Shown here piece by piece: positions 25,559-33,978 of a stretch of DNA of 64,000 nt (its first letter is position 1; every line of letters begins with the position of its first letter). The DNA is from Fusibacter sp. A1 (GTDB lineage: Bacteria > Bacillota > Clostridia > Peptostreptococcales > Acidaminobacteraceae). The stretch lies in assembly GCF_004125825.1 (NCBI RefSeq), contig NZ_QQWI01000004.1, positions 124,001-188,000 on the forward strand, read 5' to 3'. The notes below the pieces were generated by a model, which worked only from the letters and a program-made list of their open reading frames with translations, ran no database searches and had not been told where the DNA came from. Both the position numbers and the translations under genes were made by a program.

Positions 25559-27258
25559 CTTCTGCTCCTTTCAAAATCAATAAAGTTCTGAACAAACTGT
25601 GTACCTTCCTCAATCCCTGCAAGTCCTGCAAGGTAGTAAAGAGAAGTCTCCCTCAGGTTCGCCTTCTCAATCGTCTGGCTATCTGTAAGAATTTGCGCCG
25701 GACTCGCATCGGCGATCTTCGTGCCGTCAGCGATCACAACAGACCGGCTCGTATACTCGAGCATCAGGTGCATGTCATGCGTGATCAGGATGATCGTGAC
25801 GCCCTGAGCGTTGATTTCCTTTAAAAATTCCATGATTTCTGTATAGTGTTTGAAGTCCTGACCGGCAGTAGGCTCATCCAGAATGATGACCCTAGGGTCA
25901 AGCACCAGGATGGCTGCGATCGTGACGCGTTTTTTTTGCCCGTAGCTCAGTGCCGCGATAGGCCACTTTTTAAATGGTCTAAGCCCGCAGATGTCCAGCA
26001 CATGGTCCACTCTCTTTTCGATCTCAGCTTCATCCACATTGCGTAGTCTAAGGCCTAAGGCGATTTCATCGTAGATGAGCGCTTTCGAAATCATCTGGTT
26101 GGGATTTTGCATCACAACGCCGATTCTTTGGGCGCGTTCTTTTATGGTTAGGTCCTTCATGTCTTCGCCTAAATAGAGTATCTGGCCCTGGTCCTCCTTT
26201 TCAAATCCGGCAAGCAGTTTTGAAAGTGTGGATTTTCCAGCACCGTTTTTCCCTACTATGGCAAGCATTTCACCTTCTTCTATTTCTACATTCACATTTC
26301 TGATGATCTTCTTTGAGATATCATATGCGAAATGAATATCTTTCATACTGATAATCGATGCTTTCTTCACCGGAGCTGAGGTCTTTTCAAACGAATGGTG
26401 CCAGGTTTTTAATTTTTCCGTTTCACCACTTAAATCAAGACTCCAAAGATAACCCGGGTTCATCTGAGGCTCCACCTTAATACCGGCATATTTTAAGGCT
26501 GTGATATAAAGCGGTTCACGGATTCCGTTGTCGATAAGCACCTTTGATGAAACCAGCTCATGAGGGGTCATATCCTCCAGGATCCTGCCGTTGTTCATCA
26601 CGATTACACGGTCGATCTTTCTGTGAAGCACATCTTCAAGCCGGTGTTCGATGATGATCACCGTCTTTGAGGTCTCTTTGTGGATCTCATCGATGATCTC
26701 AATCGCGGCTTTACCCGTAAGAGGATCCAGATTGGCAAGCGGCTCATCAAAGAGAAGCACCTCCACATCGTCTACAAGTACCCCACCAAGCGCGGTTCTC
26801 TGCTTTTGTCCGCCAGACAGCTCAAAGGGCGACGCCCCGAGCATCGACGACATGTCCACCATCTCGGCGACTCGCTGAACCCTTTCCTTAAGCTCTTCAT
26901 GAACGACATTGTCGTTCTCAAGTGCGAAGGCTATATCTTCTCCAACGGTAAGACCGACAAACTGCCCGTCCGAATCCTGTAGGACGGTGCCAATGATCTT
27001 TGAATGCTCAAAAATATCCTGTTCATGTGACGACCTTCCATTGACGATCAGGTCGCCCTGATACTCGCCATGGTAGGCAAAGGGAATCAGACCGTTGAGG
27101 CAGTGGCCTAAAGTGCTTTTGCCACTGCCGCTTGGTCCGACAATCAATATTTTTTCACCACGATAAATAGTCAGATCGATGTTATGTAATGTCGGTTCAG
27201 ATTGACTATAATACTGAAATGAATAATTCTTAAATTCAATAATCGGTTCTCTATTCAT
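25555..27258 (-). CDS. ecfA: ECF transporter fused double ATPase
   Basis: A 567-residue protein with two complete ABC domains in one chain. Domain 1 has Walker A GPSGSGKST, signature LSGGQKQRTALGG and Walker B EVLLFDEPLANLD. Domain 2 (from about 310) has Walker A GKNGAGKST, signature LSYGQKKRVTIAA and Walker B VIILDEPTAGQD. A spacer at about 235-310 resembles the extra domain of cobalt/HMP-type ECF ATPases (DUF3744-like). It energises vitamin-class uptake with EcfT and the S component. The ATG at 27258 has GGAG 6 bases upstream. Middle gene of the S-A-T operon. Confidence 0.92.
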   Translation of the reverse strand: MNREPIIEFKNYSFQYYSQSEPTLHNIDLTIYRGEKILIVGPSGSGKSTLGHCLNGLIPFAYHGEYQGDLIVNGRSSHEQDIFEHSKIIGTVLQDSDGQFVGLTVGEDIAFALENDNVVHEELKERVQRVAEMVDMSSMLGASPFELSGGQKQRTALGGVLVDDVEVLLFDEPLANLDPLTGKAAIEIIDEIHKETSKTVIIIEHRLEDVLHRKIDRVIVMNNGRILEDMTPHELVSSKVLIDNGIREPLYITALKYAGIKVEPQMNPGYLWSLDLSGETEKLKTWHHSFEKTSAPVKKASIISMKDIHFAYDISKKIIRNVNVEIEEGEMLAIVGKNGAGKSTLSKLLAGFEKEDQGQILYLGEDMKDLTIKERAQRIGVVMQNPNQMISKALIYDEIALGLRLRNVDEAEIEKRVDHVLDICGLRPFKKWPIAALSYGQKKRVTIAAILVLDPRVIILDEPTAGQDFKHYTEIMEFLKEINAQGVTIILITHDMHLMLEYTSRSVVIADGTKIADASPAQILTDSQTIEKANLRETSLYYLAGLAGIEEGTQFVQNFIDFERSRR

Positions 27259-27303
27259 ATATGTCTCCTGCAATAAGCAAAATGCAACCTTCTTTAATTC
27301 TCT

Positions 27304-27861
27304 CTAGTCTCTGGATAAGCTTCCTTTTTTAGTTCTTGTTTTTGAGTAAGCGATCAGCAGAAGCGTACCGAAGACACCCGCGCTCACTGAATTCATGATA
27401 GCAGCGACAACCCCTTGTGTAAATACAAGATTTGCAGGTTCTGAATAAATCGCGATATCAAGCACAGGAGCAACGATCACCCATGCGATCGCATTGCCGA
27501 TAACTTGAATGATATTGAAGGTCATGATATCCTTCATGCCGAACTCTCCGCCTTCGATGCCTGTTCTTGTAAATGCGAAACCAAATACAAAACTTGCCAC
27601 ACCACTTGCGATAACCCAGCTCCACCAAGGCGATCCGTATTGAAGCGAATCACTTAGGGCATGTCCGATAAAGGCGATCAGTCCGCCTGCGATCGGTCCG
27701 AACAGCACAGCAAAGAAAGCGCTCAAGCCATAAGCGGATTGAAAGCTAGTTTCTGGAATCGGAGACGGAATCTTAATATACATAAATAATAGCGTAAATA
27801 TCGCAGCACCAAGACCTGTTGCTACAATTGTTCTTGTTGTAACTTTAAAGTACTTATTCAT
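27304..27861 (-). CDS. ECF transporter S component (UPF0397-like)
   Basis: A 185-residue membrane protein with about six helices, the substrate-binding subunit of the importer. The stretches VATGLGAAIFTLLF, AYGLSAFFAVLFGPIAGG, IAFIGHALSDSL and YGSPWWSWVIASG match the UPF0397 family of S components. The substrate of that family is not firmly known; a vitamin or nucleoside-derived compound is plausible. The ATG at 27861 has AGGAGGA at 6-base spacing. First gene of the S-AA'-T operon, with an extended -10 promoter upstream and directly after the SAM hydroxide adenosyltransferase gene, which may be a functional clue. Confidence 0.82.
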   Translation of the reverse strand: MNKYFKVTTRTIVATGLGAAIFTLLFMYIKIPSPIPETSFQSAYGLSAFFAVLFGPIAGGLIAFIGHALSDSLQYGSPWWSWVIASGVASFVFGFAFTRTGIEGGEFGMKDIMTFNIIQVIGNAIAWVIVAPVLDIAIYSEPANLVFTQGVVAAIMNSVSAGVFGTLLLIAYSKTRTKKGSLSRD

Positions 27862-27922
27862 CTTTTCCTCCTGTAATTGACAATGAAACATTCCCCTGCA
27901 TGACATATATGAACACTACTGA

Positions 27923-27931
27923 ATTATATCA
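27923..27931 (-). promoter_or_regulatory. Extended -10 promoter of the ECF operon
   Basis: TGA followed directly by TATAAT on the minus strand, 62-70 bp before the S-component start; no good -35 at 17 bp. I saw no conserved riboswitch core in the short leader. Confidence 0.5.
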
Positions 27932-28001
27932 TAAGTATAGGACCCTTAATAGTTTTGAACCGAAAACCCGTTCGGAACCTTACTTAATTTACCCTACTAA
28001 G

Positions 28002-28847
28002 CTAATCCGACAGCTTTTTGAACTCGATGGTCCAGTGTATGCCGGTTCCTACGCTATAGGCTCTGGCGAAATTGCCCTGATTGATGGCGACGGCGGTCCT
28101 ATAGAGCGAGTTCATATAAATGATCTGTTCGCCCACGTACACATCGTCAAAGGACTTTCCGTAGATGATCCTGTTGTTGTAAACGACTGTGGGACCGTTC
28201 TTTATCAAGACTTCGACCCTGTCCCCATGTTTAAACCCTAAGCTTAGGAAGTCCTCACTTGGGATATTGGTCCAGAGGCTTCCAAAACGCACGTCTAGAA
28301 TGTCAATGCATCCCAAAATGCTGTTTTCACTCCTTACAACCTCGCCGATATTGAGTTCAACGATCTTTTCCACAGACAGTTCCTCGCCGACCTCTTCAAA
28401 AGATATCTCACTCGCCGCAAGCTTGGCACCCGTATAGGCGTAGACATCCCTTCCATGGAAGGTATGCGAGTTTTCCGAGTTACGTCTCCTATGCACATTC
28501 TCTTCAATCTCACGTACGGCGACAATCCCCACGTATTTGTTAAGGTGCGTCAAAGTGCCATTGTCGGGCGTGACGATATACTGCCCCGTACTTGTTTTAG
28601 CGACAACACTTTTTCTTGATGATCCCACACCGGGGTCCACCACTGACACGAACACAGTTCCTTTCGGCCAATACTCGGCGGTCTGGTATAACCTGTAGGA
28701 AGCCTCCCACACATTGTAGGGCGTGATGTCATGTGTCAGATTCTGCACGTTAAGACTCTTGTCCACTTCAAAGGCGACACCTAGCATCGCCGCTACCGCA
28801 CCATCGACAAGACCGAAATCACTTTGAAAAACTAAAACGCTACTCAT
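28002..28847 (-). CDS. SAM hydroxide adenosyltransferase (DUF62/SAM hydrolase)
   Basis: A 281-residue cytoplasmic enzyme of the fluorinase/chlorinase superfamily (PF01887). The hallmarks are the N-terminal FQSDFGLVDGAVAAMLG, the central VVDPGVGSSRKSV and VTPDNGTLT, and HGRDVYAYTGAKLA. The D...R...H set points to the hydroxide-using type, which hydrolyses S-adenosylmethionine to adenosine and methionine, not to a halogenase. The ATG at 28847 has AGGAGGG inside the last codons of the upstream GNAT gene (ATGA overlap). It is the third gene of the GntR-GNAT-DUF62 operon and precedes the ECF operon. Physiological role unknown. Confidence 0.88.
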   Translation of the reverse strand: MSSVLVFQSDFGLVDGAVAAMLGVAFEVDKSLNVQNLTHDITPYNVWEASYRLYQTAEYWPKGTVFVSVVDPGVGSSRKSVVAKTSTGQYIVTPDNGTLTHLNKYVGIVAVREIEENVHRRRNSENSHTFHGRDVYAYTGAKLAASEISFEEVGEELSVEKIVELNIGEVVRSENSILGCIDILDVRFGSLWTNIPSEDFLSLGFKHGDRVEVLIKNGPTVVYNNRIIYGKSFDDVYVGEQIIYMNSLYRTAVAINQGNFARAYSVGTGIHWTIEFKKLSD

Positions 28848-29641
28848 GGTTTCCCTCCTAATACAATCCATTTGTCAATCTCCTTAAAACCTAGACTCTT
28901 AAATAAGCTCTCAGGTCCTATACCGTTATAAAACAAGCAAGCGGTTTTCCCCTGACTGATCAGGTCTGAACAAAGTCTTGAGATCACTTGCCTTGCAAGC
29001 CCGCGCCTCCTATAGCCGGGAAGCGTCATCACACCACCGATCATGGCTGAAACGCCAGTCTGGGCAGCGGTGTTCCCGTGGCATACGATACGGTCGTTTT
29101 CGGTGATGAACACATGTGTCCCCTCACCGCTTTTAATCCTGTTCTCTATTTGCTTGCACCGCTCGCTCACACTGGATGAATAAAGCTGCTTAAACTCCTC
29201 AATGTGACCGTAGGCGGTGGCGATGGCAAGTGCGTCCGCCTCGCTTGCTGTCTTTACCGCCCCCTTGTCCTCTGACAGCGACTCAGTACTTGTCAGCTGG
29301 GCAAAATTCATCGCCTTATAGTCAAACCTTTCCCTCACTAGCGGATAGATCTGATCGATGACCGCTGCTTTTCCGCTGATAAGCCCTACCTCATAGGTTT
29401 CCAAAAGGGCAAGAATAGGCTCGCACTGGAGCACTGTTTTGGTGTATAAAATAAAATTATCGTGATACCTAAGCACCACCCCGCTCAACCCTTGTCCACC
29501 AGTCTGAATCCAGACCTCTTGAAAGTCGTTGTCAAATCCGAACCTTTCTATGTCCCCAATGATGAAGATGTTGATGCTCGGTTCTTCTGTCAAATACTCC
29601 AATAGGCTTTCCCGATGGTCTTCCGTCGCTTTCAATAGCAC
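28844..29641 (-). CDS. GNAT-family N-acetyltransferase
   Basis: A 265-residue protein whose C-terminal half (about 125-265) is a GNAT domain: HVFITENDRIVCHG, MIGGVMTLPGYRRRGLARQVI (acetyl-CoA pyrophosphate loop RRRGLA) and LFKSLGFKEID. The N-terminal half is a degenerate GNAT-like or lid domain (ATEDHRESLLEYLTEEPSIN, INIFIIGDIERFG). The start is GTG with GGAAG 7 bases upstream. It lies between the GntR regulator (21-bp gap) and the SAM hydroxide adenosyltransferase (4-bp overlap) and is thus co-expressed with both. Substrate unknown. Confidence 0.85.
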   Translation of the reverse strand: MLLKATEDHRESLLEYLTEEPSINIFIIGDIERFGFDNDFQEVWIQTGGQGLSGVVLRYHDNFILYTKTVLQCEPILALLETYEVGLISGKAAVIDQIYPLVRERFDYKAMNFAQLTSTESLSEDKGAVKTASEADALAIATAYGHIEEFKQLYSSSVSERCKQIENRIKSGEGTHVFITENDRIVCHGNTAAQTGVSAMIGGVMTLPGYRRRGLARQVISRLCSDLISQGKTACLFYNGIGPESLFKSLGFKEIDKWIVLGGKP

Positions 29642-29662
29642 ATTAACACTTCCTTTTCATCC

Positions 29663-30400
29663 TTATATCCAGATGCTTATCTCGTATTTCTCAGGAATAA
29701 AGTAAAACTTACACCTGCAAATAGGATCTCCTTCATCCGTATAGAGCAGCTCCTCCAGTAATATGATCGGTTCCTTCTCCTTCACCTTCAAAAACTTTGT
29801 GATATGGTCCTCAGCCACAACCAGCTTGATAGCCATACTCGCACGGCTCGCCATTTTGAAGATCGTCTGGTTGATCAGATCAGAAACCGAATCCTTATCG
29901 TTCAGATCTATTTTCAAATGGTCGAAGCGCTTTAGCGGAATCTGAATGAACGCATGTCCGAAAACTTCGTCTTTCACTGAATAGACCGCATTGCTCGCAA
30001 GAATGATCTCGTGGTTTTCAATCCCCAGCTGCTGACTTGCGATATCCGTCGGTGGCGCAAAATTATAATTGATCTCGATTTGGTCGATTTCACTGACCGC
30101 ATATTCGATCATCGGATTAAAAAGTTCCTTCTGCAGCGGATCAAACTGTTTTTTTGTCTTACTCACGATCGAGCCTTTTCCCTGATGTTTACGAATGAGT
30201 CCGTCTTCTGTCAAAATCGTCAGCGCCTGTCTCAAGGTATGCCTGCTCACATCGAACTCTTTTGTCAGAACCGCCTCACTGGGCAGTTGCATGCCGTCCT
30301 TGTAATCACCGCTCATGATTTTCGTATATAGAGCGTTATAAACAGGCACATATAAAGGTATCTTCTCGGAATCATTCGCCTTAATCGTCTTTGAACTCAA
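29663..30400 (-). CDS. GntR-family (HutC/UTRA) transcriptional regulator
   Basis: A 245-residue regulator: an N-terminal winged helix (about 10-80) with VYNALYTKIMSGDYKDG, QLPSEAVLTKEFDVSRHTLRQ and EDGLIRKHQGKGSIV, then a C-terminal UTRA effector domain (about 95-245). HutC-type members bind small metabolites to release DNA. The start is TTG with AAGGGGG upstream. It heads the GNAT-DUF62 operon, and a perfect 17-bp palindrome lies at the transcription start of its own consensus-like promoter, so autorepression is very likely. Confidence 0.92.
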   Translation of the reverse strand: MSSKTIKANDSEKIPLYVPVYNALYTKIMSGDYKDGMQLPSEAVLTKEFDVSRHTLRQALTILTEDGLIRKHQGKGSIVSKTKKQFDPLQKELFNPMIEYAVSEIDQIEINYNFAPPTDIASQQLGIENHEIILASNAVYSVKDEVFGHAFIQIPLKRFDHLKIDLNDKDSVSDLINQTIFKMASRASMAIKLVVAEDHITKFLKVKEKEPIILLEELLYTDEGDPICRCKFYFIPEKYEISIWI

Positions 30401-30439
30401 TTTGTCGCCCCCTTGTCTAAGCTTGTCCTACATATAACT

Positions 30440-30456
30440 AACTTGTTCAACAAGTT
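30440..30456. promoter_or_regulatory. Perfect palindromic operator of the GntR regulator
   Basis: AACTTGTT-C-AACAAGTT, 17 bp, placed at about +1 to +17 of the GntR promoter. Spacing and symmetry suit a GntR-family dimer. Confidence 0.75.
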
Positions 30457-30463
30457 ATATCCA

Positions 30464-30491
30464 ATTATATCATAGCCTGACCATCCGTCAA
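30464..30491 (-). promoter_or_regulatory. Promoter of the GntR-GNAT-DUF62 operon
   Basis: On the minus strand TTGACG (30486-30491) and TATAAT (30464-30469), 16-base spacer, with TGA directly before the -10. Confidence 0.75.
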
Positions 30492-30579
30492 TCGAATACT
30501 GAAAATTCACACAACTCAAAACGAACGGAATAAGACCTGCTTTTTATGGGTAAAACCTAATTATCCCTAGCAACTGTGA

Positions 30580-30585
30580 TATAAT
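30580..30585 (+). promoter_or_regulatory. Extended -10 element before the 102-aa gene
   Basis: TATAAT preceded directly by TGA, 35 bp before the ATG at 30621; no clear -35. Confidence 0.5.
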
Positions 30586-30620
30586 AGCGTGACTGACAAG
30601 TACGAAAACGGAGGAACCGA

Positions 30621-30929
30621 ATGAAAGTGATAAAATTTGCAATCAACGAAGCGTATTATACAAGGTTTCAGGACATTTGTTTTGATGAGGATATCACCAT
30701 TAAAAAGAAGTTGAACGTACTGCTCGCCAAGGATACCGATCCTTCTGACTTTACAGACTACTTTCCTGCGACAAGTGAAGCGGAGTTTAAAAAAGTCACG
30801 CTAAAGCTCAATGACGAGCTCTACAAAAGCATCATGAAAAACTGCGGCAGGTACGATTTAAGAAGCTCAAGATATGTTCCCTACCTGATCTATAAGTTCC
30901 TATACGAAAAAGACAACGGACTGGCATAA
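30621..30929 (+). CDS. Hypothetical protein, 102 aa
   Basis: A small basic cytoplasmic protein that I do not recognise. It begins MKVIKFAINEAYYTRFQDIC and later repeats a similar pattern, VTLKLNDELYKSIMKNC, about 60 residues on. Each looks like a short beta-strand followed by a helix, reminiscent of ribbon-helix-helix or antitoxin-like DNA-binding proteins but without a convincing match. It has its own extended -10 promoter, a GGAGG RBS and a perfect terminator, so it is a genuine single gene. No toxin-like neighbour is present on the same strand. Confidence 0.6.
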   Translation: MKVIKFAINEAYYTRFQDICFDEDITIKKKLNVLLAKDTDPSDFTDYFPATSEAEFKKVTLKLNDELYKSIMKNCGRYDLRSSRYVPYLIYKFLYEKDNGLA

Positions 30930-30963
30930 AAAAACGTATCCAAAAATTTTGGATACGTTTTTT
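30928..30963. terminator. Bidirectional intrinsic terminator
   Basis: A perfect inverted repeat (CGTATCCA pairing with TGGATACG, flanked by A6 and T6) between convergent genes. Confidence 0.92.
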
Positions 30964-30988
30964 ATGTATATCGCTTCAAGCCCTTACC

Positions 30989-31954
30989 TCAGGGTCTCTT
31001 TAAAAACTCGTTTTGCATTAGGATCCAATCCGAAAGCTCTTTCAAGTTTTTGGGTAACACTTCAAAAACCACAAACTCGGGATCGATCAGACCTAGAATC
31101 TCTTGAGCGATCTCATCGTGAAAGGGTAGATGCGTATCAAGTTTTGAGATTTCATGTATAATCTGTTTGAACCGCTCATTGACATCCACATCAAGGATAG
31201 GGCTCACCTCATGAACCTGAAGTCTTGAAAGTCCGTCACCGGGAAAAGAACCATTCAGATGAACACCCCGAATCAGCTGCTTCAATGCGCCAAGCTCATC
31301 AAGGACCTTTTTCACCGCTTCGAGAGATGAACGTGCATCCACGACATCTCCTTGTGCGATGGACAGGTGTGAGACATCGAGTAGGAGCCCCTTGTTTTTA
31401 TAACGGACTCCACTGAACAACCGTTCGATCAGCTCTTTCTTATCAAGGCGCAGTCCCGGCCACCATAGGTTTTCAAACAGGAGCGGTATGTCCACATCCA
31501 CATCGAACGCCTCGTTCACAAGCTCGATCGTGGCATCGATGATCTCCTCATCCGTATAGGCATAATCACCGGTAAAGACCTCATGCATTCCGATATGGCT
31601 CACATGAAACACCATATATTGCGCCTCAAGCTCTACAGCCTTCTTCAGTTCAAACCGGTAGCGGTCCACTAAGGACTCCCTTCCATGACCTCCGTAGAGC
31701 CTCTTGGCAGCCTCAAGGTCACCCAAATTACGGATGAGCGCTTGCGTATCCCCAGTCCATAAGTCCATCCAGTAGGGCCAGTACCTAAGGTGCAATCCCT
31801 TTACCAGTTCCTTTGGAACACCGATTTCATCCTCAAATAGAATCAGTTCGATGCCATCCAGCTGATGTTCCTTTAAAAATGCCGACAAGCCGCCACTGAA
31901 ATCACTGAACCAATCCAATCGGCTTTTAAAATTGGACAGATTGATCAGATACAT
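30989..31954 (-). CDS. TIM-barrel sugar isomerase/AP endonuclease-2-like protein
   Basis: A 321-residue protein with the xylose-isomerase-like TIM-barrel pattern: LDGIELILFEDE, the metal-ligand-type stretches YMVFHVSHIG, IPLLFENLWWPG and KGLLLDVSHLSIAQG, and RGVHLNGSFPGDG near the C-terminal half. Relatives are divalent-metal-dependent isomerases, epimerases or endonuclease IV-like enzymes, but the substrate is not identifiable. It follows the DUF2164-like gene by 9 bp and may be coupled to it. A second member of the same fold occurs at 52901-53743; the two are not close duplicates by eye. Confidence 0.75.
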   Translation of the reverse strand: MYLINLSNFKSRLDWFSDFSGGLSAFLKEHQLDGIELILFEDEIGVPKELVKGLHLRYWPYWMDLWTGDTQALIRNLGDLEAAKRLYGGHGRESLVDRYRFELKKAVELEAQYMVFHVSHIGMHEVFTGDYAYTDEEIIDATIELVNEAFDVDVDIPLLFENLWWPGLRLDKKELIERLFSGVRYKNKGLLLDVSHLSIAQGDVVDARSSLEAVKKVLDELGALKQLIRGVHLNGSFPGDGLSRLQVHEVSPILDVDVNERFKQIIHEISKLDTHLPFHDEIAQEILGLIDPEFVVFEVLPKNLKELSDWILMQNEFLKRP

Positions 31955-31963
31955 GATGAACCT

Positions 31964-32215
31964 CTATTTCTCGTCATTAAACTTCAACGCTTCCATCTCA
32001 AGTGTGTAGATGTCGTCCACGCGCTCAAGCATCAGCGTGTGCGCATCAATTAGTGCCTGATTGTAGATCATAGGACCTACTTCCTTCAAAATGAAATCCA
32101 GCAAGACTTCACCACCTACCCTACCTAGTTCTTCCTCGCGTTCTCGTTCAAAGAAGGTCTGCAGGTCGTAGAGTATCTGGTCCTTTATCGCTTCTGTCAA
32201 TTTAATTTTTTCCAT
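31964..32215 (-). CDS. DUF2164-like small protein, 83 aa
   Basis: An 83-residue charged helical protein. The pattern KLTEAIKDQILYDLQTFF, ERERE, then GGEVLLDFILKEVGPMIYNQ, matches the DUF2164 family as I remember it. These are small cytoplasmic proteins of unknown role. The ATG follows an AGGGATACC region with weak RBS character. It is first of a two-gene unit with the TIM-barrel protein and lies just beyond the end of the electron-transfer operon. Confidence 0.65.
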   Translation of the reverse strand: MEKIKLTEAIKDQILYDLQTFFEREREEELGRVGGEVLLDFILKEVGPMIYNQALIDAHTLMLERVDDIYTLEMEALKFNDEK

Positions 32216-32276
32216 GGTATCCCTCTTTGTCTTAAATAAATTTTCGAAACTACATCCGTTCTGTAAGGCAGCCCAA

Positions 32277-32292
32277 AGACTGACGACAGTCT
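32277..32292 (-). terminator. Weak candidate terminator of the electron-transfer operon
   Basis: AGACTG/CAGTCT 6-bp stem with 4-base loop and only a short U tail on the minus strand, 26 bp after the last operon gene. Confidence 0.35.
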
Positions 32293-32317
32293 AATTTGTG
32301 ATTCTAGCCTGTTTGAA

Positions 32318-33283
32318 CTATACAAACACTTCTATCAGGCTGTTAAGGCCGAAGCTTGCCATCCAGATTCCCGAAAACAGAACAAAATTCTTAACCGACA
32401 CGATAAAGGTCGTCGCCTTGTTCTGTTCCTTGAAAAAGCTTTTTAAATTCTGTACGATCGGTATGGCCGACACGACCACCAGTAGGTTGATCACAGGCAG
32501 CAGATTGAAGAGCACTCCAGCAATCACCACGGCAAAAGATCCAAGATAAAGCAGCGCGAACAACTTGAGTGACAACTCCCTACCTATGAAATATGGAAGT
32601 GTGAATCTCTTATTGTGAATGTCATCTTCAACATCACAGATGTTGTTTGCAAGCATGATCCCAGCAATCATAAAAATCAGCGGCAAAGCCGTAAATCCGA
32701 TAATCGAAAGCTCGACCAGGTTCACCTGCAGATTGTAGTATGCTCCTCTCATATAAGCGATTACCAGTCCGTTCTGATAGATCTGCATATAGATCGCAAC
32801 AAAATAAATAAGACCACCCATCACAAGACCGGAGAACAGCTCTCCTAAGGGTGTGCGCGAGATGGGTAGTGGACCATAAGAATACAAGATTCCTACGAAA
32901 AATCCGATCGCGCCAACCAACAAAATGACCCAGTCAGTCAATAAGAACAGGGCAAATCCGGTGGCAACACCAATCAGGAGCATCATGACGATAGCGGCGA
33001 CAGCCGTATTCTCATGTATTCCGTCCTTAACCATGGCGTTATGCTCTTCGTAATTGTACCCCTCACGTTTGATGGCTTTTCGATAATCGACAAGATTGTT
33101 GAGTGCTGTCGTAGACATATCGACGCACAGCATGCTGATCAAAAACAAAAGAATAAGTCCAGGCTTAAACACCTGATACCTGTAACTACAAAATAGGATT
33201 CCCAGTAGAAGTGGAATCACGCTTGCCACTTTCGTCTGGATCTCCACTAGCTTTAAAAATGATTTTAACTTCAAAATATCCAC
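32318..33283 (-). CDS. UbiA-family prenyltransferase (DHNA polyprenyltransferase-like)
   Basis: A 321-residue membrane protein with 8-9 helices. The two prenyl-diphosphate-binding motifs are NNLVDYRKAIKREG (about 62) and LANNICDVEDD (about 212), as in MenA-type 1,4-dihydroxy-2-naphthoate prenyltransferases. It would make demethylmenaquinone in the membrane with the prenyl chain from the synthase at 35892-36872. No other men genes are in the window. The start is either the GTG at 33283 or a TTG at 33274 with a better-spaced TAGGTGG. Last gene of the seven-gene operon, matching the DmkA role in the Listeria extracellular electron-transfer locus. Confidence 0.85.
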   Translation of the reverse strand: MDILKLKSFLKLVEIQTKVASVIPLLLGILFCSYRYQVFKPGLILLFLISMLCVDMSTTALNNLVDYRKAIKREGYNYEEHNAMVKDGIHENTAVAAIVMMLLIGVATGFALFLLTDWVILLVGAIGFFVGILYSYGPLPISRTPLGELFSGLVMGGLIYFVAIYMQIYQNGLVIAYMRGAYYNLQVNLVELSIIGFTALPLIFMIAGIMLANNICDVEDDIHNKRFTLPYFIGRELSLKLFALLYLGSFAVVIAGVLFNLLPVINLLVVVSAIPIVQNLKSFFKEQNKATTFIVSVKNFVLFSGIWMASFGLNSLIEVFV

Positions 33284-33288
33284 CTACT

Positions 33289-33978
33289 TTACAATGGCTT
33301 ATTTAAAATGATGTGGTACAGATTCTGAGGCCTTCCCACACCGCCATACGATAGTTCCATCTTTACAAAATGTCCTCTTTCAAGCTCTTCTAGATATCGC
33401 CGTGCGGTGATCCTCGAAATTCCAAGCTCCTTTGAGATGATGGAAGCCGTGAATCCCTCATTGGGATGTTCTTTTAAAAATCGGTAGATTAGGTCCTGAG
33501 TCATGTTCACAGGTTCTTCCACCACGACTTCACATGCGATATTCATGATTTTGTTGATGTCTTCCTGAGCTAGCTCTTCACCCTTAAGCATGCTTTGTCT
33601 CATGCTCTTGAACCTAGTCAGGGCTTCGGAGAAGCGTTCGTACTTAAATGGTTTCACCAAATAGTCGAATACCCCGAAACGCCTTGTGAAATCGACGGCG
33701 TTCGATCTTTTATCGGCAGTGATCATGATGACGTCTGTATCCATCTCCTTGTGCCTGATCCATCTCAAAAGATCGATTCCCAGACCGTCAGGCAGATACA
33801 CATCCAGTAGCACAAGATCCACAGCTTCGGTATTGAGCACAGCCTTGGCCTCTTCTATCGAACGAACCGACTGCAAACATTCATAACCGTCTATCTTACT
33901 TAAAAATTCTTCATTTATCCTTTGGACCATCGGGTCATCTTCAACAATGATCACCTTAATCAAATGGGATGACAACAT
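33289..33978 (-). CDS. Response regulator, CitB/DpiA-like
   Basis: A 229-residue regulator. The receiver domain (about 1-125) has EDD near residue 12, phosphoacceptor Asp in VLLDVYLPDG, and LVKPF. A C-terminal helix-turn-helix (about 160-225) contains GFTASIISKELGISRITARRYLEELERG, typical of the CitB/DcuR branch. The coding start overlaps the kinase gene by 23 bp, so the pair is coupled. Being inside the electron-transfer operon, it probably regulates that operon or a partner pathway (inference). Confidence 0.9.
   Translation of the reverse strand: MLSSHLIKVIIVEDDPMVQRINEEFLSKIDGYECLQSVRSIEEAKAVLNTEAVDLVLLDVYLPDGLGIDLLRWIRHKEMDTDVIMITADKRSNAVDFTRRFGVFDYLVKPFKYERFSEALTRFKSMRQSMLKGEELAQEDINKIMNIACEVVVEEPVNMTQDLIYRFLKEHPNEGFTASIISKELGISRITARRYLEELERGHFVKMELSYGGVGRPQNLYHIILNKPL

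Noticed and set aside
27862-28001. Riboswitch (TPP, cobalamin, preQ1 or similar) before the ECF operon
   Set aside because: Only about 60 bases separate the -10 from the S-component start and no conserved riboswitch core is visible.
27900-28241. Plus-strand frame of 113 codons
   Set aside because: It lies opposite the SAM hydroxide adenosyltransferase gene and its promoter region, and has no RBS.
28002-28847. Fluorinase or chlorinase
   Set aside because: No halogenase-type insertion is visible and Asp/Arg/His residues fit the hydroxide-using DUF62 enzymes.
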